This document shows positions 8,828-16,527 of a stretch of DNA of 64,000 nucleotides, piece by piece. Every line of letters begins with the position of its first letter. Within the stretch, counting starts at the first letter, position 1. The position numbers and the translations under genes were made by a program. Source of the stretch: Solidesulfovibrio sp. (GTDB taxonomy: Bacteria; Desulfobacterota; Desulfovibrionia; Desulfovibrionales; Desulfovibrionaceae); the NCBI RefSeq assembly GCF_038562415.1, contig NZ_JBCFBA010000013.1, positions 62,001 to 126,000 of the forward strand, read 5' to 3'. The notes beneath the pieces are model-generated. The model was given only the letters and a program-made list of their open reading frames with translations, was not told where the DNA came from and did not search any database.

Positions 8828-10504
8828 ATGCGCAGCTCGCAATTCAAATCCGGTCTGGAAAAAGCCCCCCACCGGTCCCTGCTCTACGCCCTGGGCCTGA
8901 CCCGGGAGGAAATGGAACGGCCGCTTATCGGCGTGGTCAATTCCGCCAACGAGGTCGTGCCCGGCCACATCCACTTGAACACCATCGCCGAGGCCGTCAA
9001 GGCCGGCATCCGCCTGGCCGGCGGCACGCCCATGACCTTTCCCGTCATCGGCGTGTGCGACGGGCTGGCCATGAACCACGCCGGCATGCACTACTCGCTG
9101 GTCAGCCGCGAGATCATCGCCGATTCCATCGAGATCATGGCCATGGCCCATCCCTTCGACGCCCTGGTGTGCATCCCCAACTGCGACAAGGTCGTGCCGG
9201 GCATGCTCATGGCCATGCTGCGGCTCAACATCCCCGCGGTCATCGTCAGCGGCGGCCCGATGCTCGCCGGCACCACCGGCGAAGGCTCGTGCGACCTGAT
9301 CGACGTGTTCGAGGCCGTGGGCAAGTTCAAGCGCGGCGGCATCGACCAGGACCAGCTCGACGAGCTCGAGCAGAACGCCTGTCCGGGCTGCGGCTCCTGT
9401 TCGGGCATGTTCACGGCCAATTCCATGAACTGCCTGTCGGAATCCGTGGGCCTGGGCCTGCCCGGCAACGGCACCATTCCCGCCGTCACGGCCAAGCGCG
9501 TGCGCCTGGCCAAGGCGGCCGGCATGCGCGTCATGGACCTGCTGGCCAAAAATATCCGCCCCCGGGACATCGTCACGGAAAAGAGCCTGGAAAACGCCGT
9601 GACCATGGACATGGCCCTGGGCTGCTCCACCAACACCGTGCTGCACCTGCCGGCTGTTTTCGCCGAGGCCGGCCTGCCGCTCACCCTGGACATCTTCGAT
9701 ACAATGTCCCGCAAGACGCCCAACCTCTGCAAGCTCTCCCCGGCCGGCCACCATTACCTCGACGACCTGGAGCGCGCCGGCGGCATCCCGGCCGTCATGA
9801 GCGTGCTGGCCGAAAAAGGCCTGCTCCACCTCGACGTCCTGACCGCCACGGGCAAGACGCTGGGCGAGAACCTGCGCGACCTCAAGGCCCGGGTCAAAAA
9901 CTTCGACGTCATCCGGGCCAGGGAGCCGTATGCCCAGGAAGGCGGCATCGCCATCCTGCGCGGCAGTCTGGCCCCGGATGGGGCCGTGGTCAAGCAGTCG
10001 GCCGTGGCCCCGTCGATGATGCGCCACACCGGCCCGGCCCGGGTCTTCGACGACGAGGAAGCGGCCAATGTGGCCATCCTCGGCGGGGAGATCAAGCCCG
10101 GCGACGTGGTGGTCATCCGCTACGAAGGCCCCCAGGGCGGGCCGGGCATGCGCGAGATGCTCTCCCCCACCTCCAACATCATGGGCATGGGCCTGGGCGA
10201 GACCGTGGCGCTTATTACCGACGGCCGTTTCAGCGGCGGCACGCGCGGCGCGGCCATCGGCCACGTCTCGCCCGAGGCGGCCGATGGAGGCCCCATCGGC
10301 CTGCTTCGCGACGGCGACGTCATCGACATCGACATCCCGGGACGCAGGCTGGAGATGCGCGTCGAGGCCGCCGAGTTGGAGCGGCGGCGCCAAGGCCATG
10401 TGATGCCGAAAAAGGACATCCCCTCCCCCCTGCTGCGCCGCTATGCCGCCCTGGTCAAATCCGCCGCCCAGGGCGCGGTCTACAAGGACCCGGCCGCACG
10501 GTAG
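8828..10504 (+). CDS. ilvD: Dihydroxy-acid dehydratase
   Basis: IlvD dehydrates 2,3-dihydroxy-isovalerate and 2,3-dihydroxy-3-methylvalerate to the 2-oxo acids, in valine, isoleucine and leucine synthesis. At 558 residues it has the usual length. Iron-sulfur ligands are visible in [11 protein letters not shown] and [18 protein letters not shown], and the C-terminal half has the conserved RFSGGTRG and [10 protein letters not shown] blocks. The ATG at 8828 follows AAGGAAA. It stands alone, with its own terminator. Confidence 0.97.
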   Translation: MRSSQFKSGLEKAPHRSLLYALGLTREEMERPLIGVVNSANEVVPGHIHLNTIAEAVKAGIRLAGGTPMTFPVIGVCDGLAMNHAGMHYSLVSREIIADSIEIMAMAHPFDALVCIPNCDKVVPGMLMAMLRLNIPAVIVSGGPMLAGTTGEGSCDLIDVFEAVGKFKRGGIDQDQLDELEQNACPGCGSCSGMFTANSMNCLSESVGLGLPGNGTIPAVTAKRVRLAKAAGMRVMDLLAKNIRPRDIVTEKSLENAVTMDMALGCSTNTVLHLPAVFAEAGLPLTLDIFDTMSRKTPNLCKLSPAGHHYLDDLERAGGIPAVMSVLAEKGLLHLDVLTATGKTLGENLRDLKARVKNFDVIRAREPYAQEGGIAILRGSLAPDGAVVKQSAVAPSMMRHTGPARVFDDEEAANVAILGGEIKPGDVVVIRYEGPQGGPGMREMLSPTSNIMGMGLGETVALITDGRFSGGTRGAAIGHVSPEAADGGPIGLLRDGDVIDIDIPGRRLEMRVEAAELERRRQGHVMPKKDIPSPLLRRYAALVKSAAQGAVYKDPAAR

Positions 10505-10525
10505 CAGCCGGCGTCGACGGAAACG

Positions 10526-10565
10526 ACAACGCCCCTCCCGGTCGTCTGGCCGGGAGGGGCGTTGT
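10526..10565. terminator. Bidirectional terminator after ilvD
   Basis: ACAACGCCCCTCCCGG (10526-10541) pairs with CCGGGAGGGGCGTTGT (10550-10565), a perfect 16-bp stem. It lies between the convergent ilvD and TPR genes. The flanking T run is short (TTT). Confidence 0.8.
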
Positions 10566-10591
10566 TTATGGAGGCAAAGGAGGTGTGGCCG

Positions 10592-11203
10592 CTATTTGGT
10601 CGAAAGCTCCTGGATGGCCTCGGTGACGGTGTGGCCGTCGGGCAGCTTGGCATTGGGGTTTTTGAGGGCCAGGGCCTTGAGGACCGCCAACGCGCCGGCC
10701 TTGTCGTTCTTGTCGTGGGTCAGCACGATGGATTTGTTGAAGGCGGCGATGACGTGGCCGGGGGTGATGGCCAGGGCCTTGTCAAAGGCGTTGAGGGCTT
10801 TGTCGAACTGGCCGATCTCCCGGTACATGACGCCCTGGTCGGTGAGCACGTCGGCCTGGCGGGGATCCAGGGTCAGGGATTTCTCGTACGCCTTGATGGC
10901 CTGTTCCGGCTGATGGGTATCGAAATAGAGATTGCCGAGCTCGGTCCAGGCGGCGGTATTGGCCGGTTCGAGCTGGGTCTGCTTTTCCAGGGCCTTGATG
11001 CGGTCGACCAGGGCGGGATTGGGTTCGGGCGCGGCCGAGGGCGGCATCTGGGCGGTCTGCTGGGAGGCCGGGGACGGCGCGGGTTTGCCCCCGACGAGGC
11101 CATGGACGGTGAACCCGAGGAAAAAGCCCACCAGCAGGGCCAGGACGATGCCCAAAATGGCGGCGTTGCGGTTTATGACAGGGGCGTTGGTGGTGTCGCG
11201 CAT
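10592..11203 (-). CDS. Membrane-anchored TPR protein
   Basis: The 203-residue protein has a short cytoplasmic N-terminus, one transmembrane helix (about residues 15-38, ILGIVLALLVGFFLGFTVHG) and a Pro/Ala linker. About three tetratricopeptide repeats follow (NTAAWTELGNLYFDTHQPEQAIKAYEKSL split across a repeat, then DVLTDQGVMYREIGQFDKAL). It probably scaffolds protein contacts outside the cytoplasm. The ATG at 11203 follows GGAAGGAG; the ORF extends 22 codons upstream without a better site. Confidence 0.83.
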   Translation of the reverse strand: MRDTTNAPVINRNAAILGIVLALLVGFFLGFTVHGLVGGKPAPSPASQQTAQMPPSAAPEPNPALVDRIKALEKQTQLEPANTAAWTELGNLYFDTHQPEQAIKAYEKSLTLDPRQADVLTDQGVMYREIGQFDKALNAFDKALAITPGHVIAAFNKSIVLTHDKNDKAGALAVLKALALKNPNAKLPDGHTVTEAIQELSTK

Positions 11204-11401
11204 GGAGTCTCCTTCCGTGGTCCGGGAACGTGTCGGCGGCAACCTAGCAACGTCGCGACCGATTGTCATCGGTTCGTTAGCGGCCCGAAGCGGCGGGGAA
11301 CCGCTTCGGGCTCATGGCGCGCAAAGAGGGTGCGAGGGTGTTTACGCGCTTTATGCTGACAGCAAGGCGCAGTGGGCGGCCTTGTTGATTGCCAAAGGGG
11401 C

Positions 11402-11650
11402 TTAAGGATCAACGGTTCGCCGCAGTTTGTCGAATTCCTCCCGTGAGATGGCGCCGCCTTCCAGCCGGGCGCGCAGCAGGCGCAGGGCATCGTCCCTGTC
11501 GGCCCTGGCGGTATGCCTGCGCCGTTTGCCGGCTTGCCGTCGTCGGGAAACGAGGACAACCGCGACGGCGACCAAGAGAAGCCAGGCAAGGACGAGGGCG
11601 CGGCCGATGCCGAAATCGGCCAGCAACTCGGGAAGAGAGGAGGAATGCAC
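11402..11650 (-). CDS. Small membrane protein with SHOCT domain
   Basis: This 82-residue protein has one transmembrane helix (about residues 17-35, RALVLAWLLLVAVAVVLV), a basic segment, and a C-terminal SHOCT motif (LRARLEGGAISREEFDKLR). SHOCT domains are short oligomerisation modules found in many small bacterial proteins. The start is GTG at 11650 with only a weak GGACGG behind it. It is 63 bp upstream of the Spy-like gene's stop and on the same strand, so co-transcription from the sigma-54-type promoter is possible. Confidence 0.75.
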   Translation of the reverse strand: MHSSSLPELLADFGIGRALVLAWLLLVAVAVVLVSRRRQAGKRRRHTARADRDDALRLLRARLEGGAISREEFDKLRRTVDP

Positions 11651-11713
11651 GGGAACCGTCCGCTTGGCGCGAAAGGGCCCGGGGCCGGACCTGGGTCCGG
11701 CCCCGGCCGGGGG

Positions 11714-12187
11714 TTACTGGCAGCCGCCGCCGCAGGGGCCGGCGCCGCCCATCATGCCGCCGCCCATCATGCCGCGATGGTGGTAGCCGCCAAGGGCGTT
11801 GGGGCCGATTTCCTTGGCCACCTGGATGCGGAACTGGGTCTTTTCGGCGAGCAGCTGGCCTTCGATGTCGCCGATCTGCTTGGTCAGGGCGGTGATCTTG
11901 GCCTGGTCGGCATTCTGGAGAACGACCAGGGCGTTGAGCTCGGCCCGCTTGACGCCGAGTTCGGCGCGCAGTTGCGCGGTCTTGGCGGCGTAGGCGTCAT
12001 GGAGCTTCTGGAACGCCGTCTGCTGTTCGGGGGTCAGGTTGGCCATCATGCCGGCTCCGTAACCGGGACAGCCGCCTGCGCCGGCACCGGGGCCGGGGCC
12101 GCCGCCGGGGCGGGCCAGGGCCAGGGAAGCGGTCAGCGCGACGGTCGCCACAGCCGCCAAAGCGATGCCAAACGTCTTGCCTTGCAT
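11714..12187 (-). CDS. Periplasmic Spy/CpxP/ZraP-like metal-stress protein
   Basis: The 157-residue protein has a cleavable signal peptide (about residues 1-25, ending SLALA-RP), a Gly-rich linker and an LTxxQ-family helical domain (LTPEQQTAFQKLHDAYAAKTA). It ends in a metal-binding-type tail rich in His, Met, Gly and Cys (YHHRGMMGGGMMGG). The architecture matches ZraP, a zinc-binding periplasmic chaperone, and related metal sensors. The ATG at 12187 follows CTGGAGGATT. A sigma-54-type promoter lies about 100 bp upstream, which is also how zraP is controlled in enterobacteria. Confidence 0.85.
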   Translation of the reverse strand: MQGKTFGIALAAVATVALTASLALARPGGGPGPGAGAGGCPGYGAGMMANLTPEQQTAFQKLHDAYAAKTAQLRAELGVKRAELNALVVLQNADQAKITALTKQIGDIEGQLLAEKTQFRIQVAKEIGPNALGGYHHRGMMGGGMMGGAGPCGGGCQ

Positions 12188-12287
12188 GGAAATCCTCCAG
12201 GGTTTGTCGGCCGAAGCCGAAAGGGTTCGAGTTGCCGCCAGGTTCCAGCCGGCACAGAGCCAGCCGTTGCGGCGGATACCCAGGGTA

Positions 12288-12303
12288 AGCAGGGTCCGTG
12301 CCA
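12288..12303 (-). promoter_or_regulatory. Sigma-54 (-24/-12) promoter of the Spy/ZraP-like gene
   Basis: On the minus strand TGGCACG-GACC-CTGCT matches the sigma-54 consensus TGGCACG-N4-TTGCW at all but one base, with the required GG/GC spacing. The expected start of transcription leaves a leader of about 90 bases to the ATG at 12187. The rest of the 12188-12424 gap is AT-rich and shows no gene. Confidence 0.7.
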
Positions 12304-12424
12304 AAATGAATTCGCTTTTTATTTTGGGATAGTATGAAGAAAAATACGATTGCTGGCCGGCAAGGCCGCATAAAAAGGATACAGGTATCCGCACGGACTG
12401 TTCGAAGTGTATGAAAAAGAGACG

Positions 12425-13870
12425 CTAGGGGTCACGAAGCGAGGCTTCGGCGGTCAGGGCATCGATGATGCGCGCGGCAACGGGCTTGGCCGTGGCCGCG
12501 TTGCCCGGGGCCAGGGGCCGGGCCATGCAGACATGGCAGGCCTCGTCGTAGATGTGGTCCTCGGCGTTGGTGTCGATGTCCTCCACGTTGTGGCGGTCGG
12601 TCACCAGCGACGGGATGGTGCGGATGAACTGCTCGCAGACATCGTAGACCACCAGCATGGGCGGGCCGTCGTCACGGGGCCGCAGGCGCTCGTGGAACTG
12701 GCGGATCTTGACCGTGCGGCTGGGATCGCCGGGGGAGAGATACAGTCCGGCGGCGGCGAAGGTCTCGGCCGTGCTCGGCCCCTGGCCGCCGCCGCGGTAA
12801 TCGGGTTTCCTGGCGAAACAGTCCGGCCCGGCCAGGCGGGTGATGGCCCGCCCCGCGATGCCCAGGCGTTGTTCCCGTTCCACGATTCCGGCGGCGATGC
12901 GGGAGTCGGTCAGGCGCAGCCCCTGGTTGGGCTGGCCGTTGGAGCCGTACCATTCGGAAAACCGCAACAGCCGGCCATCGGCGTCCACCCACCACCAGCC
13001 CACGGAAAAGGGCGCGCCGTAGCCCCAGTCGAAGGACATGAAAACAGGGGCGTCCGGGGGAACCGGCAGGGGCGAAACGACATGGTGGCGACGGGAAAAA
13101 GCGAAGGCCTGGCCGAGGAAGATGTCCCAATCGCCGTCGCGGTAGGCCGAACGGTAGGGTTCGGGCAGGGCTTCCAGGCGTTTGGCGTAGTGGGGATCGC
13201 GGGCGAGCAGGATGGGGTTGTCGGCGAGTTTGGCGGCAATGAAGCAGCGCAGCATTCCCCCTTCGGCGTCCGGGGCGCGCTTCGGTACCATGGGCGGGGA
13301 GAAATCCACGAACCGGGCCTTGACGAAGGCGTGCCCTACCCCACCCGGGTTCGAGGCGCAGACGATGCCCGGGATCTTGTGGCGGAGCTCCGGCGGCACG
13401 TCCAGGGCGCAGCGCAGCCGCCCCCGCAGGTAGTCGTACTGGAATTCCGTGAAATGGGTCAGCTCGTCGATGAGCAGCAGATGGATTTCCAGGCCCTGGT
13501 AGGCGAACACGTCGGCCTCGCGGGGACAGCCGCAAAAGGTGAGCCGGGAGCCGTTTAGGAACTCGAAGCACCGCCTGGAGGCGACATACCGGCACAGGGC
13601 CGGGGGAAACTGGGACAGGGCCGGCAGGATGTGGTTGCGTTCCAGTTCGGGGATGGTGCGGCGGAAAAAATAGGCGCTCAGGCCCGGCACGCGCAGGCAG
13701 GAAAGCAAGGCCTCGAAGCGCAGGGCATGGCTTTTGCCGGGTCCGGCCGCGCCGCCGAAAAGGACCTCGTTGGCCGGGCAGGCGTGCAAGGCCGCCTGGC
13801 GCGGTTGGGGGGCATAGTCCAGGACCACGGGCCCGGGAGGTGCCGATATGTCGTCAAAATGGCGTGCCAT
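12425..13870 (-). CDS. Phage terminase large subunit
   Basis: The 481-residue protein is a complete-looking TerL. The ATPase has Walker A GGAAGPGKS (about residues 39-47) and Walker B HLLLIDELTHF, followed by the coupling motif IVCASNPGG. The C-terminal RNase-H-like nuclease begins with MSFDWGYGAPF and has further acidic residues (DVCEQF, EDHIYDEACH). TerL packages phage DNA and cuts it at the portal. The ATG at 13870 follows AGGAA. It is the last gene of the remnant and has no portal gene next to it. Confidence 0.92.
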   Translation of the reverse strand: MARHFDDISAPPGPVVLDYAPQPRQAALHACPANEVLFGGAAGPGKSHALRFEALLSCLRVPGLSAYFFRRTIPELERNHILPALSQFPPALCRYVASRRCFEFLNGSRLTFCGCPREADVFAYQGLEIHLLLIDELTHFTEFQYDYLRGRLRCALDVPPELRHKIPGIVCASNPGGVGHAFVKARFVDFSPPMVPKRAPDAEGGMLRCFIAAKLADNPILLARDPHYAKRLEALPEPYRSAYRDGDWDIFLGQAFAFSRRHHVVSPLPVPPDAPVFMSFDWGYGAPFSVGWWWVDADGRLLRFSEWYGSNGQPNQGLRLTDSRIAAGIVEREQRLGIAGRAITRLAGPDCFARKPDYRGGGQGPSTAETFAAAGLYLSPGDPSRTVKIRQFHERLRPRDDGPPMLVVYDVCEQFIRTIPSLVTDRHNVEDIDTNAEDHIYDEACHVCMARPLAPGNAATAKPVAARIIDALTAEASLRDP

Positions 13871-13987
13871 AGGGTTCCTGTCCGCAAGATGATTTTGCAA
13901 CAAGCTGAAATAACGGAGTTTATATTTGGCATGGTTTGGGCAGCACACGGACCGCAAGCCAAGTGAAGGTTGTGGAGGGCTGTTACA

Positions 13988-14314
13988 ATGCGAATGCGTC
14001 CGCGTGCTGGCCTGATGCTGTTTCTCGGGGCAGTGGTGGTGGCCGCGATGCTGGGCGGCAGCGTCATGCGCCGTCAGCAGACGGGACTTGGCGCCTACGG
14101 TCGCGTGCTGGCGGCGGCGCGTCTGGCGCCCGCGCCGGACCGGCGGCCGGGATCGGATTGCCTGATGCGCATGGTGCTGTTGCGGCAACGGGACCGGGAG
14201 GCGAACAGCCGCAAGACGGAACGGGAGCGGGGTTGCGCCAGCGAACGGGAGGGCCTGTCCCGGGCCTGCGCCTTCGGGCAGTGGCCTGCCCCGGGGGGAG
14301 GCCAGAGCCTGTAG
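13988..14314 (+). CDS. Possible small membrane protein inside the phage remnant
   Basis: This 108-residue ORF on the opposite strand fills most of the 467-bp gap between the two terminase genes. It has a hydrophobic N-terminal segment (about residues 8-25, AGLMLFLGAVVVAAMLGG), then an Arg-rich hydrophilic part. The ATG at 13988 has GGAGG nine bases upstream, which is the main support. No family is recognised and the Arg-rich tail could be a high-GC artefact. If it is not a gene, the gap holds nothing else that I can see. Confidence 0.4.
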   Translation: MRMRPRAGLMLFLGAVVVAAMLGGSVMRRQQTGLGAYGRVLAAARLAPAPDRRPGSDCLMRMVLLRQRDREANSRKTERERGCASEREGLSRACAFGQWPAPGGGQSL

Positions 14315-14337
14315 CGGGCGTTGGCGGCTTGGGCGGG

Positions 14338-14907
14338 CTAGCCCCCCTGCCCCGCCTCCCCGGCTTGGGGCGGGGACGCGTCGTCGCGGGGGGGCGGGTC
14401 CGGTGGCGGGACGCGGGTGATGACGGTGATGGACCGGGGTTCGGGGCCATCGTCGGCGGATTTGTCGCGCGCCCCCAGATGCCGCGACAAGGCGGCCAGG
14501 GCTTGGGGCTTGCCGTGGAGCTTGATGCGCAGGCCCTTGCCGGGGGTTTCCACGATTTCGGCCACGCAGGCGGTCTGCCGCGGGCCAAGCTCCCGGGCGG
14601 CGCGCAGGGTGACGCCCGTTTCGTCCCAGTCAACGAAGTCGCGGATGTCGGCAAAGGCGATGCGGGCCAGCTCCGCCACCACCCGGTCCTGGGTGATGCC
14701 CGTGCGCCGGCTGCGCCGGTCCATGGCCGCCTCGATGGCCTGGCGCACATGGGGGAGGTTTCGCAGCCGCGCCCCGAGGGTTTCGGCGCTTTTTTCGCTG
14801 TAGCCGGCCCGGATCGCGGCCGCGCCGGCTTTGAGGTCCACGAGGTATTCCTCCACGAACCGGCGTTGGCGGTCGGTGAGGCGCGTGCGGCCGGGTGTGG
14901 GTGGCAT
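14338..14907 (-). CDS. Phage terminase small subunit
   Basis: The 189-residue protein starts with LTDRQRRFVEEYLVDLKAGAAAIRAGYSEKSAETLGARL (split), the HTH region of the Terminase_2 family that recognises packaging sites. An oligomerisation segment follows (ITQDRVVAELARIAFADIRDFVDWD), then a Pro-rich tail. The ATG at 14907 is the first Met of the conserved region. It pairs with the large subunit downstream. Confidence 0.9.
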   Translation of the reverse strand: MPPTPGRTRLTDRQRRFVEEYLVDLKAGAAAIRAGYSEKSAETLGARLRNLPHVRQAIEAAMDRRSRRTGITQDRVVAELARIAFADIRDFVDWDETGVTLRAARELGPRQTACVAEIVETPGKGLRIKLHGKPQALAALSRHLGARDKSADDGPEPRSITVITRVPPPDPPPRDDASPPQAGEAGQGG

Positions 14908-14945
14908 GGCGGTTCTCCGGTATGGTCGACAGGGCGTCGGGGGGG

Positions 14946-15068
14946 TTAATGGATGCGCGCCGACGGGCCGGTCCAGCCCCACAGGGCCAGGATGTCGGCC
15001 AGGGTCAGATGGGGATTGAGGGAAGCCAGGGCGTCGAGGCTTGGGGGCACGGCCGGGGCCTGGGGCAT
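14946..15068 (-). CDS. 40-residue phage peptide
   Basis: This short ORF between the terminase small subunit and the TM/coiled-coil gene has a clear ribosome site (AAAGGAG) before the ATG at 15068. The peptide has a helical stretch LDALASLNPHLTLADILALWGW and no known domain. Position and ribosome site are the only evidence for expression. Confidence 0.55.
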   Translation of the reverse strand: MPQAPAVPPSLDALASLNPHLTLADILALWGWTGPSARIH

Positions 15069-15109
15069 GGGCGGCTCCTTTCCGCGTTGGCGGGGTTGGG
15101 GGTAAAGGC

Positions 15110-15379
15110 CTAGGCGGCCAGGTCGCGTTCTTCGAGGATGGTCAGGCGGGTGGCGTGGTTTTCCAGGCGTTCGGCCAGGCGTTCCAGCTCGGGCCGGGTG
15201 GGATAGCCCTTGGCCAGTTCCAGCCGGCAGTCGGCCTGGGCCTTTTCCAGGGCGCGCAGGCGGTCTTCCAGGGACTCGATGGCCCGGGCCACGTCGGCCA
15301 TCCATTTGCGGGTGAAAAACAGGACCAGCCCGACCAGGAAGGACATCCAGACGGGCAGGAAGGCCTGCTCAGGCGCCAT
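15110..15379 (-). CDS. Phage membrane protein with coiled coil (spanin/holin-associated type)
   Basis: The 89-residue protein has one N-terminal transmembrane helix (about residues 8-24, LPVWMSFLVGLVLFF), then a long charged coiled coil (IESLEDRLRALEKAQADCRLEL and ERLAERLENHATRLTILEE). This layout is common in phage lysis cassettes, as an inner spanin or holin accessory. Its start lies within the 3' end of the holin-like gene (11-bp overlap), so the two are translationally coupled. Confidence 0.7.
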   Translation of the reverse strand: MAPEQAFLPVWMSFLVGLVLFFTRKWMADVARAIESLEDRLRALEKAQADCRLELAKGYPTRPELERLAERLENHATRLTILEERDLAA

Positions 15380-15608
15380 GGGCGGCTCCGCCGGGCGTGG
15401 CGGCCGGTTTGCGGGAGAGAAGGGGCAGCACCCGCTCGGCCAGGTCGATGCCGGCCTGGGAGCCGATGGCCGCCAGGGCGATGTCGGTGACGGACCGGAT
15501 CTCCTCGTCGCTCAGCCCCAGGCTCCATTTCCGGTTGACGGCGATGACGGCGATGGAACAGGCCGCGGCCAACAGTTTCCGGGACAGGAATTTGTCCAGG
15601 GTGTTCAT
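15369..15608 (-). CDS. Holin-like phage protein
   Basis: The 79-residue protein has an N-terminal KFLSRKLLAAACSIAVIAVN hydrophobic helix and a second, more weakly hydrophobic helix (VTDIALAAIGSQAGIDLAERVL). The pattern is similar to small phage membrane proteins annotated as holins. The ATG at 15608 overlaps the stop codon of the zinc-ribbon gene (ATGA). The role is inferred from size and neighbourhood, not from a specific motif. Confidence 0.6.
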   Translation of the reverse strand: MNTLDKFLSRKLLAAACSIAVIAVNRKWSLGLSDEEIRSVTDIALAAIGSQAGIDLAERVLPLLSRKPAATPGGAAHGA

Positions 15609-15850
15609 GACAACCGCTCCATGGGGAGAGGCCCGCAATTGCCCGCGCCGCAGTAGGGGCAGGACGGCGGCCCGGCAAAGGCCGTGCGGCAGGCCGAGCC
15701 GGCGAACACCGTGCCGCAGGCGGCGCAGGCACGGTGGACCTTGTCGGAAACGAAGCAGATGGTGCCGTCCTCGGCCACGTTGGCGTAGCTGGACAGGACC
15801 GCGCCGCGCAGATCGCCGGAAAAGGCCGGCAGGGTCGAATTCGTTTGCAT
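15605..15850 (-). CDS. Small zinc-ribbon phage protein
   Basis: The 81-residue protein has two Cys pairs, CAACG and CPYCG, about 22 residues apart, plus CRTAF between them, consistent with a zinc ribbon. The ATG at 15850 follows GGAAGG. It is the first gene of the leftward cluster and may be regulatory. It has no signal peptide. Function unknown. Confidence 0.65.
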   Translation of the reverse strand: MQTNSTLPAFSGDLRGAVLSSYANVAEDGTICFVSDKVHRACAACGTVFAGSACRTAFAGPPSCPYCGAGNCGPLPMERLS

Positions 15851-16020
15851 GTCGCACCTTCCTTGAAAGCCAAGTGACCATGGAAGGCGGACAAGAACCA
15901 GCCGGTCTATGTCAAAATAAAAAATCCTATTTCCCGGATGGGGATTGTTGCGGCGTCGCGCTTTACAAGGCATTCCGCCTTGGGCATCCTTTCCGCCACA
16001 TGGTCGGAAAGGAGGAATGC

Positions 16021-16353
16021 ATGTCCCTGCGCTTTGTCGTGTTGGCGGGTCTTGTCGCGTTGGTGGCCGGGTGCGCCGTCGCCGCCGGCGGCGCGCCGCG
16101 GATGACGGTCTCGGACTATTATGCCTTCTGCTCCGCCCTGCCGACGCCCGGGGCCTGTCTTTCCGACCCCATCTGCCTGCGCTACGGCAAGGAGTTGTCC
16201 TCGCCGCCGGCGGACCTCACCGGTTGCCTGGCCATGTGCCGGGAAACCTACAACGCCCTTTACGTCGACAACCTGATGAACGGTTGCGCCGACACCCTGG
16301 AACGGGCCTGGGACCTGTGCGACCAGTTCTGCCGCCGCCACGACAAGCCCTAG
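16021..16353 (+). CDS. Cys-rich lipoprotein
   Basis: The 110-residue protein has a signal sequence with lipobox LVAGC (Cys at residue 18). The mature part has eight further cysteines (for example CSALPTPGACLSDPICLRYG and CLAMCRETY), suggesting a small disulfide-stabilised domain. AAAGGAGG precedes the ATG at 16021. It is on the plus strand, opposite to the phage genes, and may be a later insertion or a lysogenic-conversion gene. No family recognised. Confidence 0.72.
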   Translation: MSLRFVVLAGLVALVAGCAVAAGGAPRMTVSDYYAFCSALPTPGACLSDPICLRYGKELSSPPADLTGCLAMCRETYNALYVDNLMNGCADTLERAWDLCDQFCRRHDKP

Positions 16354-16527
16354 GGACGCATTCCGGGAAGCTCGGCCCGGGGCCTTGCCCGCGGTCGGGG
16401 CCTCGGCCGGAAATGCCCCGGGGAAGCCGGCATTTTGCCGCCGCTTCTTGCGGGTGCGTCCTGGGGGGAGTATATGCTGGCCGGACACATTGGCGAAACG
16501 CCCGATGATCCGGGTGAGGGGCAGGCC

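Larger units (their letters stand above)
12425..15850 (-). mobile_element. Phage remnant: terminase, holin-like and zinc-ribbon genes
   Basis: Six leftward phage-type genes are packed with overlaps or short gaps: zinc ribbon, holin-like, TM/coiled-coil, a 40-residue peptide, terminase small subunit and terminase large subunit. No portal, capsid, tail or integrase gene follows the terminase; the host-type Spy gene begins at 12187. A Mor-like regulator (18226-18480) and a CI-like repressor (18620-19453) lie further right and probably belonged to the same element. The boundaries given are those of the genes, since no direct-repeat ends were found. Confidence 0.7.

Noticed and set aside
8461-10626. 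A 721-codon plus-strand frame over ilvD
   Set aside because: It is a shifted frame of ilvD with Arg/Gly/Pro composition; ilvD has clear family motifs.
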